A stretch of 21,588 nt of DNA from Flavobacteriaceae bacterium. GTDB lineage: Bacteria > Bacteroidota > Bacteroidia > Flavobacteriales > Flavobacteriaceae. Location: positions 1 to 21,588 of the forward strand of contig JAQWYU010000070.1 in the NCBI GenBank assembly GCA_029253805.1, given 5' to 3'. The notes under the pieces were generated by a model. The model was not told where the DNA came from. It made no database searches and worked only from the letters and a program-made list of their open reading frames with translations. A program made the position numbers and the translations under genes. Each line of letters begins with the position of its first letter. Position 1 is the stretch's first letter. Positions 1-8,870 of this stretch are shown here, piece after piece.

Positions 1-542
1 ATTTCAGAAAGCTCTTCAATTTCATCCTCTAAGTATTCAGCATATTCCTTTAACTGGTCCATAGAAAACTCACCAGATAAATTAATATTCATGATTGGAA
101 TTCGCTCACTAAAATTCATTTCTGTTACACTTGGCTCCGACTGCAGGTCTTTTGGAAAATCATTATCAGCCATCGCAACATCAACTTTATCTTTCACCTT
201 TTGAAGTGCCTCAGCAGGTGTATAATCAAAGTTAAACTCAACTACGATGCTAGAATATCCTTGTATTGAATTAGATGTAATTTTATCAACACCTGTTATT
301 GAGTTAATTTCTTTTTCTAATCTTTTGGTAATTAATTTTTCCACATCTAGCGCTGAATTTCCAGGGTAAGGAGTAGCAACGTAAATTTGTGGGACAATAA
401 TTTCTGGGAAGTTTTCCCTGGCCATTCCAGTATAAGATAGTAGCCCTCCTAAAATTATAATGAAGGTAATCACAGACACTGTAATTTTGTTAGAAATTGC
501 CCATGAAGAGAGTCTAAATTCCTTTATTTTATTTGAGTTCAT
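1..542 (-). CDS. RND efflux pump permease, AcrB-like (N-terminal 180 codons, cut by window edge)
   Basis: Inner-membrane pump of a tripartite RND exporter, which uses the proton gradient to drive substrates through an adaptor and an outer-membrane channel. The ATG is at 540-542 on the minus strand and the frame stays open to base 1. The visible part has a cytoplasmic N-terminus, a first membrane helix around residues 21-38 (ITVSVITFIIILGGLL), then the MARENFPEI stretch and the start of the porter domain with YPGNSALDVEKLI, the usual layout of HAE-type permeases. It begins 6 bases after the adaptor stop, so it is the last visible gene of the TetR-TolC-HlyD-RND operon. The substrate cannot be inferred; the NFPEI-type start suggests the drug/hydrophobe group rather than the metal group, but this is weak evidence. 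The family is about 1,000-1,150 residues, so most of the gene lies outside the window. Confidence 0.9.
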   Translation of the reverse strand, partial: MNSNKIKEFRLSSWAISNKITVSVITFIIILGGLLSYTGMARENFPEIIVPQIYVATPYPGNSALDVEKLITKRLEKEINSITGVDKITSNSIQGYSSIVVEFNFDYTPAEALQKVKDKVDVAMADNDFPKDLQSEPSVTEMNFSERIPIMNINLSGEFSMDQLKEYAEYLEDEIEELSE

Positions 543-548
543 AATTTC

Positions 549-1706
549 TTAGTCTACAAGTTTTACAATATCACCATTTTTAACAAGTCGAGCGCCTTTG
601 TCAACCAGGATTGACTTACTGTTGAGTCCCTCAATAATATAGGAGTAGTTGTTGTAGGAATTCCCCTGTTTTGTAAAAGTTTTTACAACCTTGTAGTTAG
701 CTTCTTTGGCCTCAAGTGTATACACAAATGTTTTACCATTACGATCTTTTTGAATAACTTTTGATGGAATTACGATTCCAGAAGCATTAAAATCGTTGAT
801 TTTAACATCGGCAAGCAAGTTAGCTTTTAGTCCGTTATTACTGTTTTTTATATCTATTCTTGTTTTGAAACTTCGATTGCTAGGGTTGATGAAGTTTCCA
901 ACCTGAGTTATGGAAGCCTCTATAGAGGTGTCAATAGACGAAAAGCTTAACAACGCCTTTGTTCCCTTAGAAATAGATTTTAGATAAGTTTCCGTGATTT
1001 CACTTTCTATGTATACATTGTCAAGGTTGACCAGTCTTAAAAATGGCACTTGGGGAGAGATAAGTTCTCCTGTTTTCGCAAACACTTGATCTATAGTTCC
1101 AGAAAAAGGAGCAGTGATCTTCATTTTTCGGGCCTGAGCTTTTAAACTCTTTAAGCTATTTTCAAGACCTTCTTTTTGGGATTTTATTTGTAGAAATTGG
1201 ATTTCACTACCAATCTTTTGTTCCCATAAACGTGCTTGTCTTTCATAGGTGGTTGTAGCCAAATCTAGCTGTGTTTTTAATTGTAAAACTGAATTATCAA
1301 TGACAGAGCTCTCTAAGGTTGCTAAAATCTGCCCCTTAGTGACTTTTTGTCCTTGTTTAACCAGTATAGCAGTTATAGTGCCACCCATCTCAGAGCGAAG
1401 CTCGATTGTCTTGTCCGCTTTTACAACTCCTTGCACTTCAATATAGTGATTGAATATTTTTTCTTCTGCCTTGAAAGACGTAACAGTGACCAGTCTTTTG
1501 ATAGTATCCAAGTCTGAAATGGCACTTTCAACGGACTTTAATTTGATACTGATGTTATTTAATTGACTTTCAAGCTCTGTTTTTTGTATTTTCAGATCGG
1601 TAAGTGATTGTGATTCATTTGTAGCAGTACTACAGCCAACAACTAAGGACAAAAAGATTATGTATAAAATAGACTTCATTTTCGGGGTATTATGTTTATA
1701 TGTCAT
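549..1706 (-). CDS. RND efflux periplasmic adaptor (HlyD/MFP family) lipoprotein
   Basis: Membrane-fusion protein that bridges the RND pump and the outer-membrane channel in the periplasm. The ATG at 1706 follows the TolC stop by 3 bases. A second ATG, 9 codons in (1679), would give a cleaner signal peptide, and either could be the real start. The signal peptide ends in a lipobox with Cys25 (LVVGC), so a lipid-anchored protein is expected. After it come a short coiled coil (about 36-67), the first half of the barrel-sandwich/lipoyl-like domain (about 91-133, with RSEMGGTITAILVKQGQKV), a helical hairpin (about 135-190), the second lipoyl half (KITAPFSGTIDQVFAKTGE), then beta-barrel and membrane-proximal domains. 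Length 385 aa is normal for the family. It is co-transcribed with the neighbours on both sides. An alternative is an adaptor for another export type, but the adjacent RND gene makes that unlikely. Confidence 0.92.
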   Translation of the reverse strand: MTYKHNTPKMKSILYIIFLSLVVGCSTATNESQSLTDLKIQKTELESQLNNISIKLKSVESAISDLDTIKRLVTVTSFKAEEKIFNHYIEVQGVVKADKTIELRSEMGGTITAILVKQGQKVTKGQILATLESSVIDNSVLQLKTQLDLATTTYERQARLWEQKIGSEIQFLQIKSQKEGLENSLKSLKAQARKMKITAPFSGTIDQVFAKTGELISPQVPFLRLVNLDNVYIESEITETYLKSISKGTKALLSFSSIDTSIEASITQVGNFINPSNRSFKTRIDIKNSNNGLKANLLADVKINDFNASGIVIPSKVIQKDRNGKTFVYTLEAKEANYKVVKTFTKQGNSYNNYSYIIEGLNSKSILVDKGARLVKNGDIVKLVD

Positions 1707-1709
1707 CGT

Positions 1710-3050
1710 TTACCGTTTAAGGGGCGTGTTTAAAAGGGATTCTAAGTCAACTCGTTTTAGTAAAATATTTAGCATGGACTGTAGGTAGTCCTGTTGCGCC
1801 ATGTATAACTGTCTTTGTGCTTGAGATAAATCAAAACTAGTTGTTAAGCCTTCAAAAAATTTGATTTCATTTTTAATTGATATATTTTTTGAAAGATTGA
1901 GGGCATTTTTTTTAATCTCAAAGTCTTCGATAGCAAATTCATAATTACTCCTTGCTTTATTGATTTCTAGTTTAATTTTATTAGTAGTGTCTTCTAAATT
2001 TGACTTTGACTTCTCTAAGTTCAGACGTGCTCTTTGAGTTGAGGCACTTCTTTTAAAAGAGCTAAAAACAGGGATGTCTAATGTTACACCAAATAAAGAA
2101 GCTCCAAACCATTTTTGGGAGTTTTTTGTAAAAGAAAATCGCTCACTATTTCCGGAGTAGCTACCATTTATAAAAGCATTTAAGGTTGGTAATGATTTAC
2201 TTTTTTCTAATTTTAATAATAGCTCGTCAGACTTCACAGAGTTGACAGCAATTTTAAAGTCTATAACTTCATCAATTTCATTTTCAGAAATTGAAGGGGT
2301 CAGGGAGGAATAAAATACAACTAATTCTTCTAAGTTGTTTGTCAATACAACTTTTGTTGTAAGATTTAGTCCTAGAGAATTATTGAATATTTGGTAAGCT
2401 ATATTTTTTAATCTCTTGGTGTAGCGTTGATTGCTTTTTAAGCCTGATAGCGTAAGTTGTAACTGTTGAAGACTTTCTTCTTCGACGAGGCCGTTCTCAT
2501 ATACTTTGGAAAGCTCCCAAACGTTTTTCTCCAAAAGAGCAATATTTGAATTTACAATCTCCAAATTTGCCTCAGCTAGTAATACATTCCCATATGAGTA
2601 AGCCACAACTTTGCTGATTTCATTTGTTGTTTTTTCTTTTGCATTTTTAGATATCTCAAGATACACTTTTGCGGCTTGAAGCGCTACTAAATACGATCCA
2701 TCAAATAGCTTTTGTTTAATGTTAATAGAACCATTCATTGTTTGTGTGGTTCCAAATGTAACTTCTGAAAATTGGCCGGGTGCACCGCCAAAAAACTCTG
2801 CAGGAATTAGCGAGACTTGTTGCTCAAGCCAATTATTATATCCAATGTTTGCATTGACCTGTGGCAGACCAGTTGCAGTTGTTTCTAGCTTTGTTTGCAC
2901 TGCAATTTTCACATCACGTTCTGAATTTTGGATGGCCCTGTTATTATTAATTGCAAATTCTACAGCCTCTTGTAAAGTAAAGCTATATTTGTTTTGTTGA
3001 GCATTCAGCGAAGTAGCTAAAAGCAAGAAAATAACAAATTTATGTAACAT
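1710..3050 (-). CDS. TolC-family outer-membrane efflux channel
   Basis: Outer-membrane factor that forms the exit duct of the tripartite pump. It starts with a signal peptide (MLHKFVIFLLLATSLNAQ, cleavage likely after NAQ). Two repeated OEP halves follow, with long helical stretches (about 130-220 and 330-425) separated by strand regions rich in Asn, Ser and Gly, as in TolC homologues. Length 446 aa is typical. The start ATG overlaps the end of the TetR gene by 11 bases and the stop lies 3 bases before the adaptor start, so translation is probably coupled along the operon. The phylum uses such four-gene TetR-OMF-MFP-RND operons widely; the transported compound is unknown. Confidence 0.92.
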   Translation of the reverse strand: MLHKFVIFLLLATSLNAQQNKYSFTLQEAVEFAINNNRAIQNSERDVKIAVQTKLETTATGLPQVNANIGYNNWLEQQVSLIPAEFFGGAPGQFSEVTFGTTQTMNGSINIKQKLFDGSYLVALQAAKVYLEISKNAKEKTTNEISKVVAYSYGNVLLAEANLEIVNSNIALLEKNVWELSKVYENGLVEEESLQQLQLTLSGLKSNQRYTKRLKNIAYQIFNNSLGLNLTTKVVLTNNLEELVVFYSSLTPSISENEIDEVIDFKIAVNSVKSDELLLKLEKSKSLPTLNAFINGSYSGNSERFSFTKNSQKWFGASLFGVTLDIPVFSSFKRSASTQRARLNLEKSKSNLEDTTNKIKLEINKARSNYEFAIEDFEIKKNALNLSKNISIKNEIKFFEGLTTSFDLSQAQRQLYMAQQDYLQSMLNILLKRVDLESLLNTPLKR

Positions 3051-3657
3051 TCTTATGAAGGTTTGGGTTTAGGTAGTCATTTAATATGTTCAGGCCTTTA
3101 CTTGTAACTATAGCCCTTAAATGGTATTCGAGATAGCTTTCAATAATATAGTGTTTATCAAAAAGATTATCTGGAAAAACATTAATATCACGAATGCCAT
3201 TGGTTCCACTAAAATATATTCTGGAAATAAAATCTAGATTAATTTCAGCTCTAAACAATCCAGTCTTAACACCTTTTTTAAGACTGTCTATTACGCAGGA
3301 ATTCATCTTTTCAAATTGTTTGATATTTAATAAATCATAGATTTTTGGATAGTATTTTTTTAGCTGAAACTGTGGAGATACTTTTTCGTTTTTCAAGTAA
3401 TTCATTACAAACATCTTGATTTGGTAAAGTTCTTCAATTGGGTTTGCTGAAGTTTCTGTTATGCTATCAATTCCTTGATGAATATGATCTAGAGCTTCAA
3501 AAGTTACAACCTCTACTAGCTTTGTTTTGTTGGCAAAGTGAGTATAAATTGTTTTTTTGGAAATACCCATTGCATTTGCAATGTCATCCATTGTTATACT
3601 CTTGAACCCAAGAGTTAGAAACAATTCCTCTGCTTTTTTGATAATTTTTTCTTTCAT
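3040..3657 (-). CDS. TetR/AcrR-family repressor of the efflux operon
   Basis: One-component transcription factor expected to repress its own efflux operon and release DNA when it binds a ligand. The N-terminal HTH is clear: ITMDDIANAMGISKKTIYTHF followed by KTKLVEVV, at about residues 21-48. The rest is a helical ligand-binding/dimerisation domain. I place the start at the ATG at 3657 (205 aa). The frame is open to a TTG at 3669, but that codon lies inside the likely -7 promoter box, so transcription would start downstream of it. The gene is first in the operon and overlaps the TolC-like gene by 11 bases. A perfect 10-bp inverted repeat lies directly upstream. The ligand is unknown. Confidence 0.93.
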   Translation of the reverse strand: MKEKIIKKAEELFLTLGFKSITMDDIANAMGISKKTIYTHFANKTKLVEVVTFEALDHIHQGIDSITETSANPIEELYQIKMFVMNYLKNEKVSPQFQLKKYYPKIYDLLNIKQFEKMNSCVIDSLKKGVKTGLFRAEINLDFISRIYFSGTNGIRDINVFPDNLFDKHYIIESYLEYHLRAIVTSKGLNILNDYLNPNLHKNVT

Positions 3658-3666
3658 AACAGTGTG

Positions 3667-3696
3667 CAAAGATACATTAGGAAACTATAAAAACAG
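3667..3696 (-). promoter_or_regulatory. Promoter of the TetR-RND efflux operon
   Basis: Read on the minus strand, TATCTTTG (3674-3667) matches the Bacteroidota -7 element TAnnTTTG. About 19 bases upstream a CTG replaces the usual TTG -33 element, so that half is imperfect. The predicted transcription start falls near 3660-3663, only a few bases before the ATG at 3657. The leader would then be almost absent. Based on motif matching only. Confidence 0.55.
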
Positions 3697-3710
3697 TAAA
3701 AGTTTCCTAA
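3677..3710. promoter_or_regulatory. Operator-like perfect inverted repeat, probable TetR binding site
   Basis: TTAGGAAACT (3677-3686) is repeated as its exact reverse complement AGTTTCCTAA (3701-3710), with a 14-base AT-rich spacer. The left arm sits between the -7 and -33 regions of the TetR promoter and the right arm lies just upstream of it. A bound dimer or pair of dimers would therefore block RNA polymerase. The position directly upstream of a TetR gene and the perfect symmetry make it the natural operator. The long spacer could mean two dimers, one per arm. Confidence 0.65.
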
Positions 3711-3771
3711 GTTTTGTATTTTTTTTAACATTTAATATTTTTCCTTTCTAAATTTGTTGTCATAATTCCCT

Positions 3772-3779
3772 TATTTTTG
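3772..3779 (+). promoter_or_regulatory. -7 promoter element of the polyprenyl synthase gene
   Basis: TATTTTTG fits TAnnTTTG. Two TTG triplets lie upstream (3754-3756 and 3757-3759), but the 12-15 base spacing is shorter than usual. The element ends only 4 bases before the ATG at 3784, which would give a leaderless or nearly leaderless transcript. It could be a chance match in AT-rich sequence. Confidence 0.35.
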
Positions 3780-3783
3780 TAGA

Positions 3784-4758
3784 ATGAAAGTAATTGAGAC
3801 CTATCAAAAACAATTTACAGAATTTCTTAAGTCATATAACTTTTCAAGGGAGCCAGAAAGTCTATATAAACCTATAAATTATATTCTACGTCTTGGTGGT
3901 AAGCGTCTAAGGCCTGTCTTGACCCTTATTACAACAGCATGTTTTAATGTAGATGTCAACCGGGCAATGAGTGCGGCTTTAGCTGTTGAGGTTTTCCATA
4001 ACTTTTCTTTGATTCATGATGATATTATGGATGCTGCTCCTTTGCGCAGAGGCAAAGAAACCGTGCACGAAAAATGGGACTTGAATACAGGAATATTATC
4101 TGGAGACGCCATGCTCATTAAAGCCTATCAACTTTTTGAAAACTACCCTCCAGCGACCTTTAGAGAGTTAGCAAAGTTGTTTAGTAAAACAGCTCTCGAA
4201 GTTTGTGAGGGGCAACAATATGATATTGATTTTGAAACTCGAACGAAAGTATCTATTGATGAGTATTTAAAAATGATTGAGTACAAGACAGCAGTATTGG
4301 TTGGTGCTGCTATGAAAATGGGTGCGATTGTAGCAAATGCCTCAACAGAAGATCAAGATCGCTGTTATGAGTTTGGAAAAAATCTTGGAATAGCGTTTCA
4401 GCTACAAGATGATTATTTAGATGCATTTGGAAACCCTGAAACATTCGGAAAACAGGTTGGTGGAGACATATTAGAAAATAAAAAAACTTATTTATTTCTA
4501 AAAGCTATTGAAAATGGCTCTCCAGAAATTTGTAGTCAACTAACTCAACTATTTCTAAGCAGTTCTAAAAACATAGACAACAAAGTTTCCAAAACTCTAG
4601 AGTTGTATGTAAAAACCGAATCAAACCTTGCCACTAAGAAGGCAATTTCTTTTTACACTAAAGCAGCTTTTGATGTTTTAGAAAAAATTAATATGTCAAG
4701 TTCCAATAAGCAAATACTTAAAGCCTTTGGAATGGAACTCATGACAAGGGATGTGTAG
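3784..4758 (+). CDS. Polyprenyl diphosphate synthase (trans-isoprenyl diphosphate synthase)
   Basis: Condenses isopentenyl diphosphate with an allylic diphosphate to make a linear prenyl diphosphate for quinones, carotenoids or lipid carriers. Landmarks: GGKRLRP at residues 38-44 (IPP binding), first Asp-rich motif DDIMD at 79-83 followed by RRGKETVHE, KT at about 168-169, and second Asp-rich motif DDYLD at 209-213, then GKQVGGDILENKKT. The 324-aa length is normal. The first motif has no two-residue insertion, and Phe74 sits five residues before it. By known chain-length rules this pattern favours a short product such as GGPP over long octaprenyl chains, but this is inference. The ATG at 3784 gives the N-terminus expected for the family. 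It is transcribed away from the efflux operon and 123 bases ahead of sucA. Confidence 0.93.
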   Translation: MKVIETYQKQFTEFLKSYNFSREPESLYKPINYILRLGGKRLRPVLTLITTACFNVDVNRAMSAALAVEVFHNFSLIHDDIMDAAPLRRGKETVHEKWDLNTGILSGDAMLIKAYQLFENYPPATFRELAKLFSKTALEVCEGQQYDIDFETRTKVSIDEYLKMIEYKTAVLVGAAMKMGAIVANASTEDQDRCYEFGKNLGIAFQLQDDYLDAFGNPETFGKQVGGDILENKKTYLFLKAIENGSPEICSQLTQLFLSSSKNIDNKVSKTLELYVKTESNLATKKAISFYTKAAFDVLEKINMSSSNKQILKAFGMELMTRDV

Positions 4759-4837
4759 CTAAAAACATAAACATATATCTAGATTACAATTTATTCATAT
4801 TTATCTTATTTTCAACAACCTATTTTGTGAAAAATCG

Positions 4838-4845
4838 TACTTTTG
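4838..4845 (+). promoter_or_regulatory. -7 promoter element upstream of sucA
   Basis: TACTTTTG matches TAnnTTTG and lies 36 bases before the sucA ATG, giving a leader of about 30 bases. No well-spaced TTG is present; the nearest is at 4825-4827 and is too close. The prenyl synthase to sucA gap (4759-4881) shows no terminator hairpin, so read-through from upstream is also possible. Confidence 0.45.
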
Positions 4846-4881
4846 TTTATATTCTTTACTTGAAAAATAGAATTGTAAATC

Positions 4882-7650
4882 ATGGATAAGTATTCTTTTC
4901 TTAACGCCGCTCATACTGCTTATTTTGCAGACATGTACGAACAGTACCAACAAGACCCTGACAGTATCGAGTCAAGTTGGAAAGCTTTTTTCCAGGGTTA
5001 TGATTTTGGAAGCGAAAGTTATGGCGCTGCAGTCGAAATAGTAGAAGGTGTAATGACACAAATTCCTGAGCAGGTTCAGAAAGAATTTCAGGTAATTAAA
5101 TTAATTGATGGCTATAGAACTAGAGGTCATTTATTTACTAAAACTAATCCTGTAAGAGAACGCAGAAAATACCAACCTGATCTTCAAATTGAAAACTTTG
5201 GTTTGTCTTCAAAAGACCTAGAAACTGTTTTTAACGCCGGGGAAGTTATTGGTATAGGACCTCAGAATTTACGAGTCATAATCGAGCATTTAGAAGCTAT
5301 TTATTGTGATGCAATTGGAGTTGAATATATGTACATCCGAAAACCTAATGAACGTCAGTGGATACAAGAAAAACTCAATAAAAATGACAACCACGGGAGC
5401 TTTAGTCATCAAGAAAAGAAACATATTCTTAAAAAGCTAAACGATGCAGTGTCATTTGAAACTTTTTTACACACAAAATATGTTGGGCAAAAAAGATTTT
5501 CTTTAGAAGGCAATGAGTCTTTGATTCCGGCAGTGGATGCGCTAATTGAGAAGGCCGCATCGTATGGCGTAAAAGAGTTTGTAATGGGAATGGCACACAG
5601 AGGTCGACTCAGTACGCTTACAAACATATTTGGAAAATCCGCAAGTGATATTTTCAGTGAGTTTGATGGAAAAGACTACGAAGAAGAAGTCTTTGATGGT
5701 GATGTAAAATACCACCTTGGTTGGACAAGTAATCGTTTAACTGATAATGGCAATCGGATTAATTTAAGTATTGCTCCAAACCCATCACACTTAGAAACAG
5801 TAGGAGCAGTTGTAGAAGGCATTACACGCGCTAAACAGGATGCTATTCAAACTGAAGATCCAAGTAAAGTATTGCCAATAGTAGTACACGGAGATGCTGC
5901 AATAGCCGGACAAGGGTTAGTTTATGAGGTAGTTCAAATGGCTCAATTGGAAGGATATAAGACTAATGGGACCATACATATTGTAGTAAATAACCAAATT
6001 GGATTTACCACTAATTACTTGGATGCGCGCTCGTCAACCTATTGTACGGATGTAGCAAAAGTAACATTATCTCCTGTACTACATGTTAATGCTGACGATG
6101 CTGAGGCTGTTGTTCATGCCACTGTATTTGCATTAGATTTTAGAATGCAATTTAAGCGTGATGTATTTATAGATTTGTTAGGCTACAGAAAGTATGGTCA
6201 CAATGAAGGAGATGAGCCACGATTTACCCAGCCCAAGCTGTACAAAGCGATAGCTAGTCATAGTAATCCTCGTGATATTTATGCTCAAAAATTAATAGAT
6301 CAAGGGGTAATAGGTTCTGATTATGTATCTAATCTTGAGAAAAACTATAAAGCATCATTAGAAACGGAATTAGTAACTTCAAGAAAAGAAGACAAAACAG
6401 TTATTACGCCGTTTATGCAAAAGGCTTGGGAAGACTTCCCAAAAGCCAAAGTAAAAAAAATGAAACTTACTGTTGACACTAGTTATTCTAAAGAAAAATT
6501 AGGATTAATCAGTAAAGTTATTTCATCGCTCCCCAAAGACAAAAAATTTATACGCAAGATTTCTCGTTTAATCGAAGCCAGGAAACAAATGTTTGAAATT
6601 GATAAACTCGACTGGTCAATGGCTGAGCATTTAGCATTTGGTTCCCTTCTAGAAGAAGGTTTCAATGTCCGTTTTTCTGGACAAGATGTTGAGAGAGGTA
6701 CTTTTTCTCACCGTCATGCGGTTGTTAAAGTTGAAGATAGCGAAGAAGAAGTTATTCTTTTAAATAACATAAGTTCAAGTCAAGGAAAATTTAATATTTA
6801 CAATTCATTACTTTCTGAATATGGGGTTGTAGGATTTGACTATGGTTATGCTATGGCAAGTCCAAACACTCTTACTATATGGGAGGCTCAGTTTGGAGAT
6901 TTTAGTAATGGGGCTCAAATCATGATCGATCAATACATATCGTGTGGAGAGGATAAATGGAAAACTCCTAATGGGATAGTACTGTTGTTGCCACACGGCT
7001 ATGAAGGACAGGGAGCTGAACACTCCTCTGGACGAATGGAGCGCTATCTACAGCTTTGTGGAAAAGACAATATGTTTATTGCAGACTGTACTACTCCTGC
7101 AAATATGTTTCACCTACTGCGACGTCAATTAAAGGCAAATTACAGAAAACCTTTGATTGTATTTACTCCAAAAAGTTTATTACGCCACCCAAAAGTCGTT
7201 TCATCAGTTGACGATTTTGCAAATGGGAGTTTTCAGATGCTAATTGATGATGCAACTTCTAAAGCAAGCTTAGTCAAAACATTAGTATTTGTGACGGGTA
7301 AATTTTACTATGATTTATTAGAAGCGCAAGAAAAACTTGAGAGAACTGATGTAGCCCTAGTTCGCATAGAACAATTATTTCCATTACCTGAAAGTGAAAT
7401 CAAGGCAGTTATAAGTAAATATAAAAACGCAGAAGATGTTGTTTGGGCTCAAGAAGAGCCTAGAAATATGGGGGCCTATGCTCACATATTAATGCACATA
7501 GACGATGTGAAAAATTGGAGAGTTGCATCTAGAAGAAGTTATAGTGCACCTGCTGCAGGAAGTGCTACACGTTCTAAAAAAAGACACCAAGAAATCATAA
7601 ACTTTGTTTTTGATAAAACAAAAGACAACCAAAGAAAAAAACTAAAATAA
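4882..7650 (+). CDS. sucA: 2-oxoglutarate dehydrogenase E1 component
   Basis: Thiamine diphosphate-dependent E1 subunit that decarboxylates 2-oxoglutarate and transfers the succinyl group to the lipoyl arm of E2 in the TCA cycle; cytoplasmic. The N-terminus (about 5-37, [18 protein letters not shown]...SWKAFF) is the conserved E1o segment linked to E2 binding. [12 protein letters not shown] is at 235-246. The thiamine diphosphate motif runs from GDAAIAGQG (337-345) to NNQIGFTT (370-377). [10 protein letters not shown] (437-446) and the C-terminal EQLFPLP and [10 protein letters not shown] motifs are present. The 922-aa length is typical of Bacteroidota SucA. sucB follows after 7 bases, so the two form an operon. 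E3 (lpd) is not in the window and is probably encoded elsewhere. Confidence 0.97.
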   Translation: MDKYSFLNAAHTAYFADMYEQYQQDPDSIESSWKAFFQGYDFGSESYGAAVEIVEGVMTQIPEQVQKEFQVIKLIDGYRTRGHLFTKTNPVRERRKYQPDLQIENFGLSSKDLETVFNAGEVIGIGPQNLRVIIEHLEAIYCDAIGVEYMYIRKPNERQWIQEKLNKNDNHGSFSHQEKKHILKKLNDAVSFETFLHTKYVGQKRFSLEGNESLIPAVDALIEKAASYGVKEFVMGMAHRGRLSTLTNIFGKSASDIFSEFDGKDYEEEVFDGDVKYHLGWTSNRLTDNGNRINLSIAPNPSHLETVGAVVEGITRAKQDAIQTEDPSKVLPIVVHGDAAIAGQGLVYEVVQMAQLEGYKTNGTIHIVVNNQIGFTTNYLDARSSTYCTDVAKVTLSPVLHVNADDAEAVVHATVFALDFRMQFKRDVFIDLLGYRKYGHNEGDEPRFTQPKLYKAIASHSNPRDIYAQKLIDQGVIGSDYVSNLEKNYKASLETELVTSRKEDKTVITPFMQKAWEDFPKAKVKKMKLTVDTSYSKEKLGLISKVISSLPKDKKFIRKISRLIEARKQMFEIDKLDWSMAEHLAFGSLLEEGFNVRFSGQDVERGTFSHRHAVVKVEDSEEEVILLNNISSSQGKFNIYNSLLSEYGVVGFDYGYAMASPNTLTIWEAQFGDFSNGAQIMIDQYISCGEDKWKTPNGIVLLLPHGYEGQGAEHSSGRMERYLQLCGKDNMFIADCTTPANMFHLLRRQLKANYRKPLIVFTPKSLLRHPKVVSSVDDFANGSFQMLIDDATSKASLVKTLVFVTGKFYYDLLEAQEKLERTDVALVRIEQLFPLPESEIKAVISKYKNAEDVVWAQEEPRNMGAYAHILMHIDDVKNWRVASRRSYSAPAAGSATRSKKRHQEIINFVFDKTKDNQRKKLK

Positions 7651-7657
7651 ACACACA

Positions 7658-8869
7658 ATGATTTTAGAAATGAAAGTGCCTTCACCAGGCGAATCTATTA
7701 CAGAAGTTGAGATCGCAGAATGGCTAGTTCAAGAAGGAGATTATGTAGAAAAAGATCAAGCAATTGCAGAAGTAGATAGTGATAAAGCAACTTTGGAGTT
7801 ACCGGCTGAAGCCAGTGGAACCGTGACATTCAAAGCAGAGGTTGGTGACGCTGTTGAAGTTGGAGCTGTTGTTTGTCTTATTGATACGAATGCTTCAAAA
7901 CCAGAGTCAGTAGAGACTGTTAAAGGATCATCGACAAAGTCGGAAGTTACTCAGGCGCCAAAGTCTGGGGAGCCAACTAATACGACTTATGCTACTGGAT
8001 CCGCAAGTCCAGCAGCTAAAAAAATACTTTCTGAAAAAGGAATTGAGGCGACTACTATTTCAGGCACAGGCAAAGATGGTCGGATCACTAAAGAAGATGC
8101 TGTTAAGGCGGTGCCATCCATGGGACAGCAGATTAATATTGAAGGTCGTGGTGTGACAAGATCTAAACTTTCTATGTTACGACGAAAAGTCGCGGAACGT
8201 TTGGTGAAAGCCAAAAATGAAACAGCCATGTTGACGACATTCAACGAAGTTGATATGTCACCAATCTTTGCACTAAGAAAACAATACAAAGAAACGTTTA
8301 ATGAAAAGCACGGCGTTGGTCTTGGCTTCATGAGTTTCTTCACCCTAGCCGTCGTTCGCGCCTTAAAATTATTTCCAGCTGTTAACTCGATGATTGACGG
8401 AAAAGAAATGATTAGTTACGACTTTTGTGATATTAGTATTGCTGTATCAGGACCAAAAGGCTTAATGGTTCCAGTAATTAGAAATGCAGAAGACTTATCA
8501 TTTAGAGGAGTGGAATCGGAAGTAAAGCGCTTGGCAATTCTTGCGCGTGATGGTCAAATTACAGTGGACGAAATGTCTGGAGGTACGTTTACAATTACCA
8601 ATGGAGGTGTGTTTGGAAGTATGCTTTCAACGCCAATTATTAATCCTCCTCAAAGTGCAATTCTTGGAATGCATAATATAATCGAGCGCCCAGTCGCTAT
8701 TGATGGTAAGGTAGAGATTCGACCAATTATGTATGTAGCTTTATCCTATGATCACAGGATAATTGATGGTAAAGAATCTGTAGGATTTTTAGTAGCAGTT
8801 AAAGAAGCCCTTGAAAATCCGGGAGAATTTTTGATGGATAGTAATGTGAAAAAGGCACTGGAAATGTAG
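7658..8869 (+). CDS. sucB: Dihydrolipoyllysine succinyltransferase, 2-oxoglutarate dehydrogenase E2
   Basis: Core subunit of the 2-oxoglutarate dehydrogenase complex; it carries the swinging lipoyl arm and transfers the succinyl group to CoA. Order: one lipoyl domain (1-78) with the modified Lys43 in DSDKA; a Ser/Thr/Pro/Glu-rich linker (about 79-114); a peripheral subunit-binding domain (about 116-148, [14 protein letters not shown]...[11 protein letters not shown]); then the catalytic acyltransferase domain (about 165-400) with active-site His366 and Asp370 in [10 protein letters not shown]. The FNEVDMSPI stretch also fits the succinyltransferase type. A single lipoyl domain and 403 aa are usual for the family. 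It is co-transcribed with sucA. The stop is one base from the convergent polA stop, with no hairpin between them. Confidence 0.96.
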   Translation: MILEMKVPSPGESITEVEIAEWLVQEGDYVEKDQAIAEVDSDKATLELPAEASGTVTFKAEVGDAVEVGAVVCLIDTNASKPESVETVKGSSTKSEVTQAPKSGEPTNTTYATGSASPAAKKILSEKGIEATTISGTGKDGRITKEDAVKAVPSMGQQINIEGRGVTRSKLSMLRRKVAERLVKAKNETAMLTTFNEVDMSPIFALRKQYKETFNEKHGVGLGFMSFFTLAVVRALKLFPAVNSMIDGKEMISYDFCDISIAVSGPKGLMVPVIRNAEDLSFRGVESEVKRLAILARDGQITVDEMSGGTFTITNGGVFGSMLSTPIINPPQSAILGMHNIIERPVAIDGKVEIRPIMYVALSYDHRIIDGKESVGFLVAVKEALENPGEFLMDSNVKKALEM

Positions 8870-8870
8870 T

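Noticed and set aside
3658-3669. Upstream TTG start for the TetR gene
   Set aside because: The TTG lies within the TATCTTTG promoter box, so it would not be transcribed; the ATG at 3657 fits the family N-terminus.
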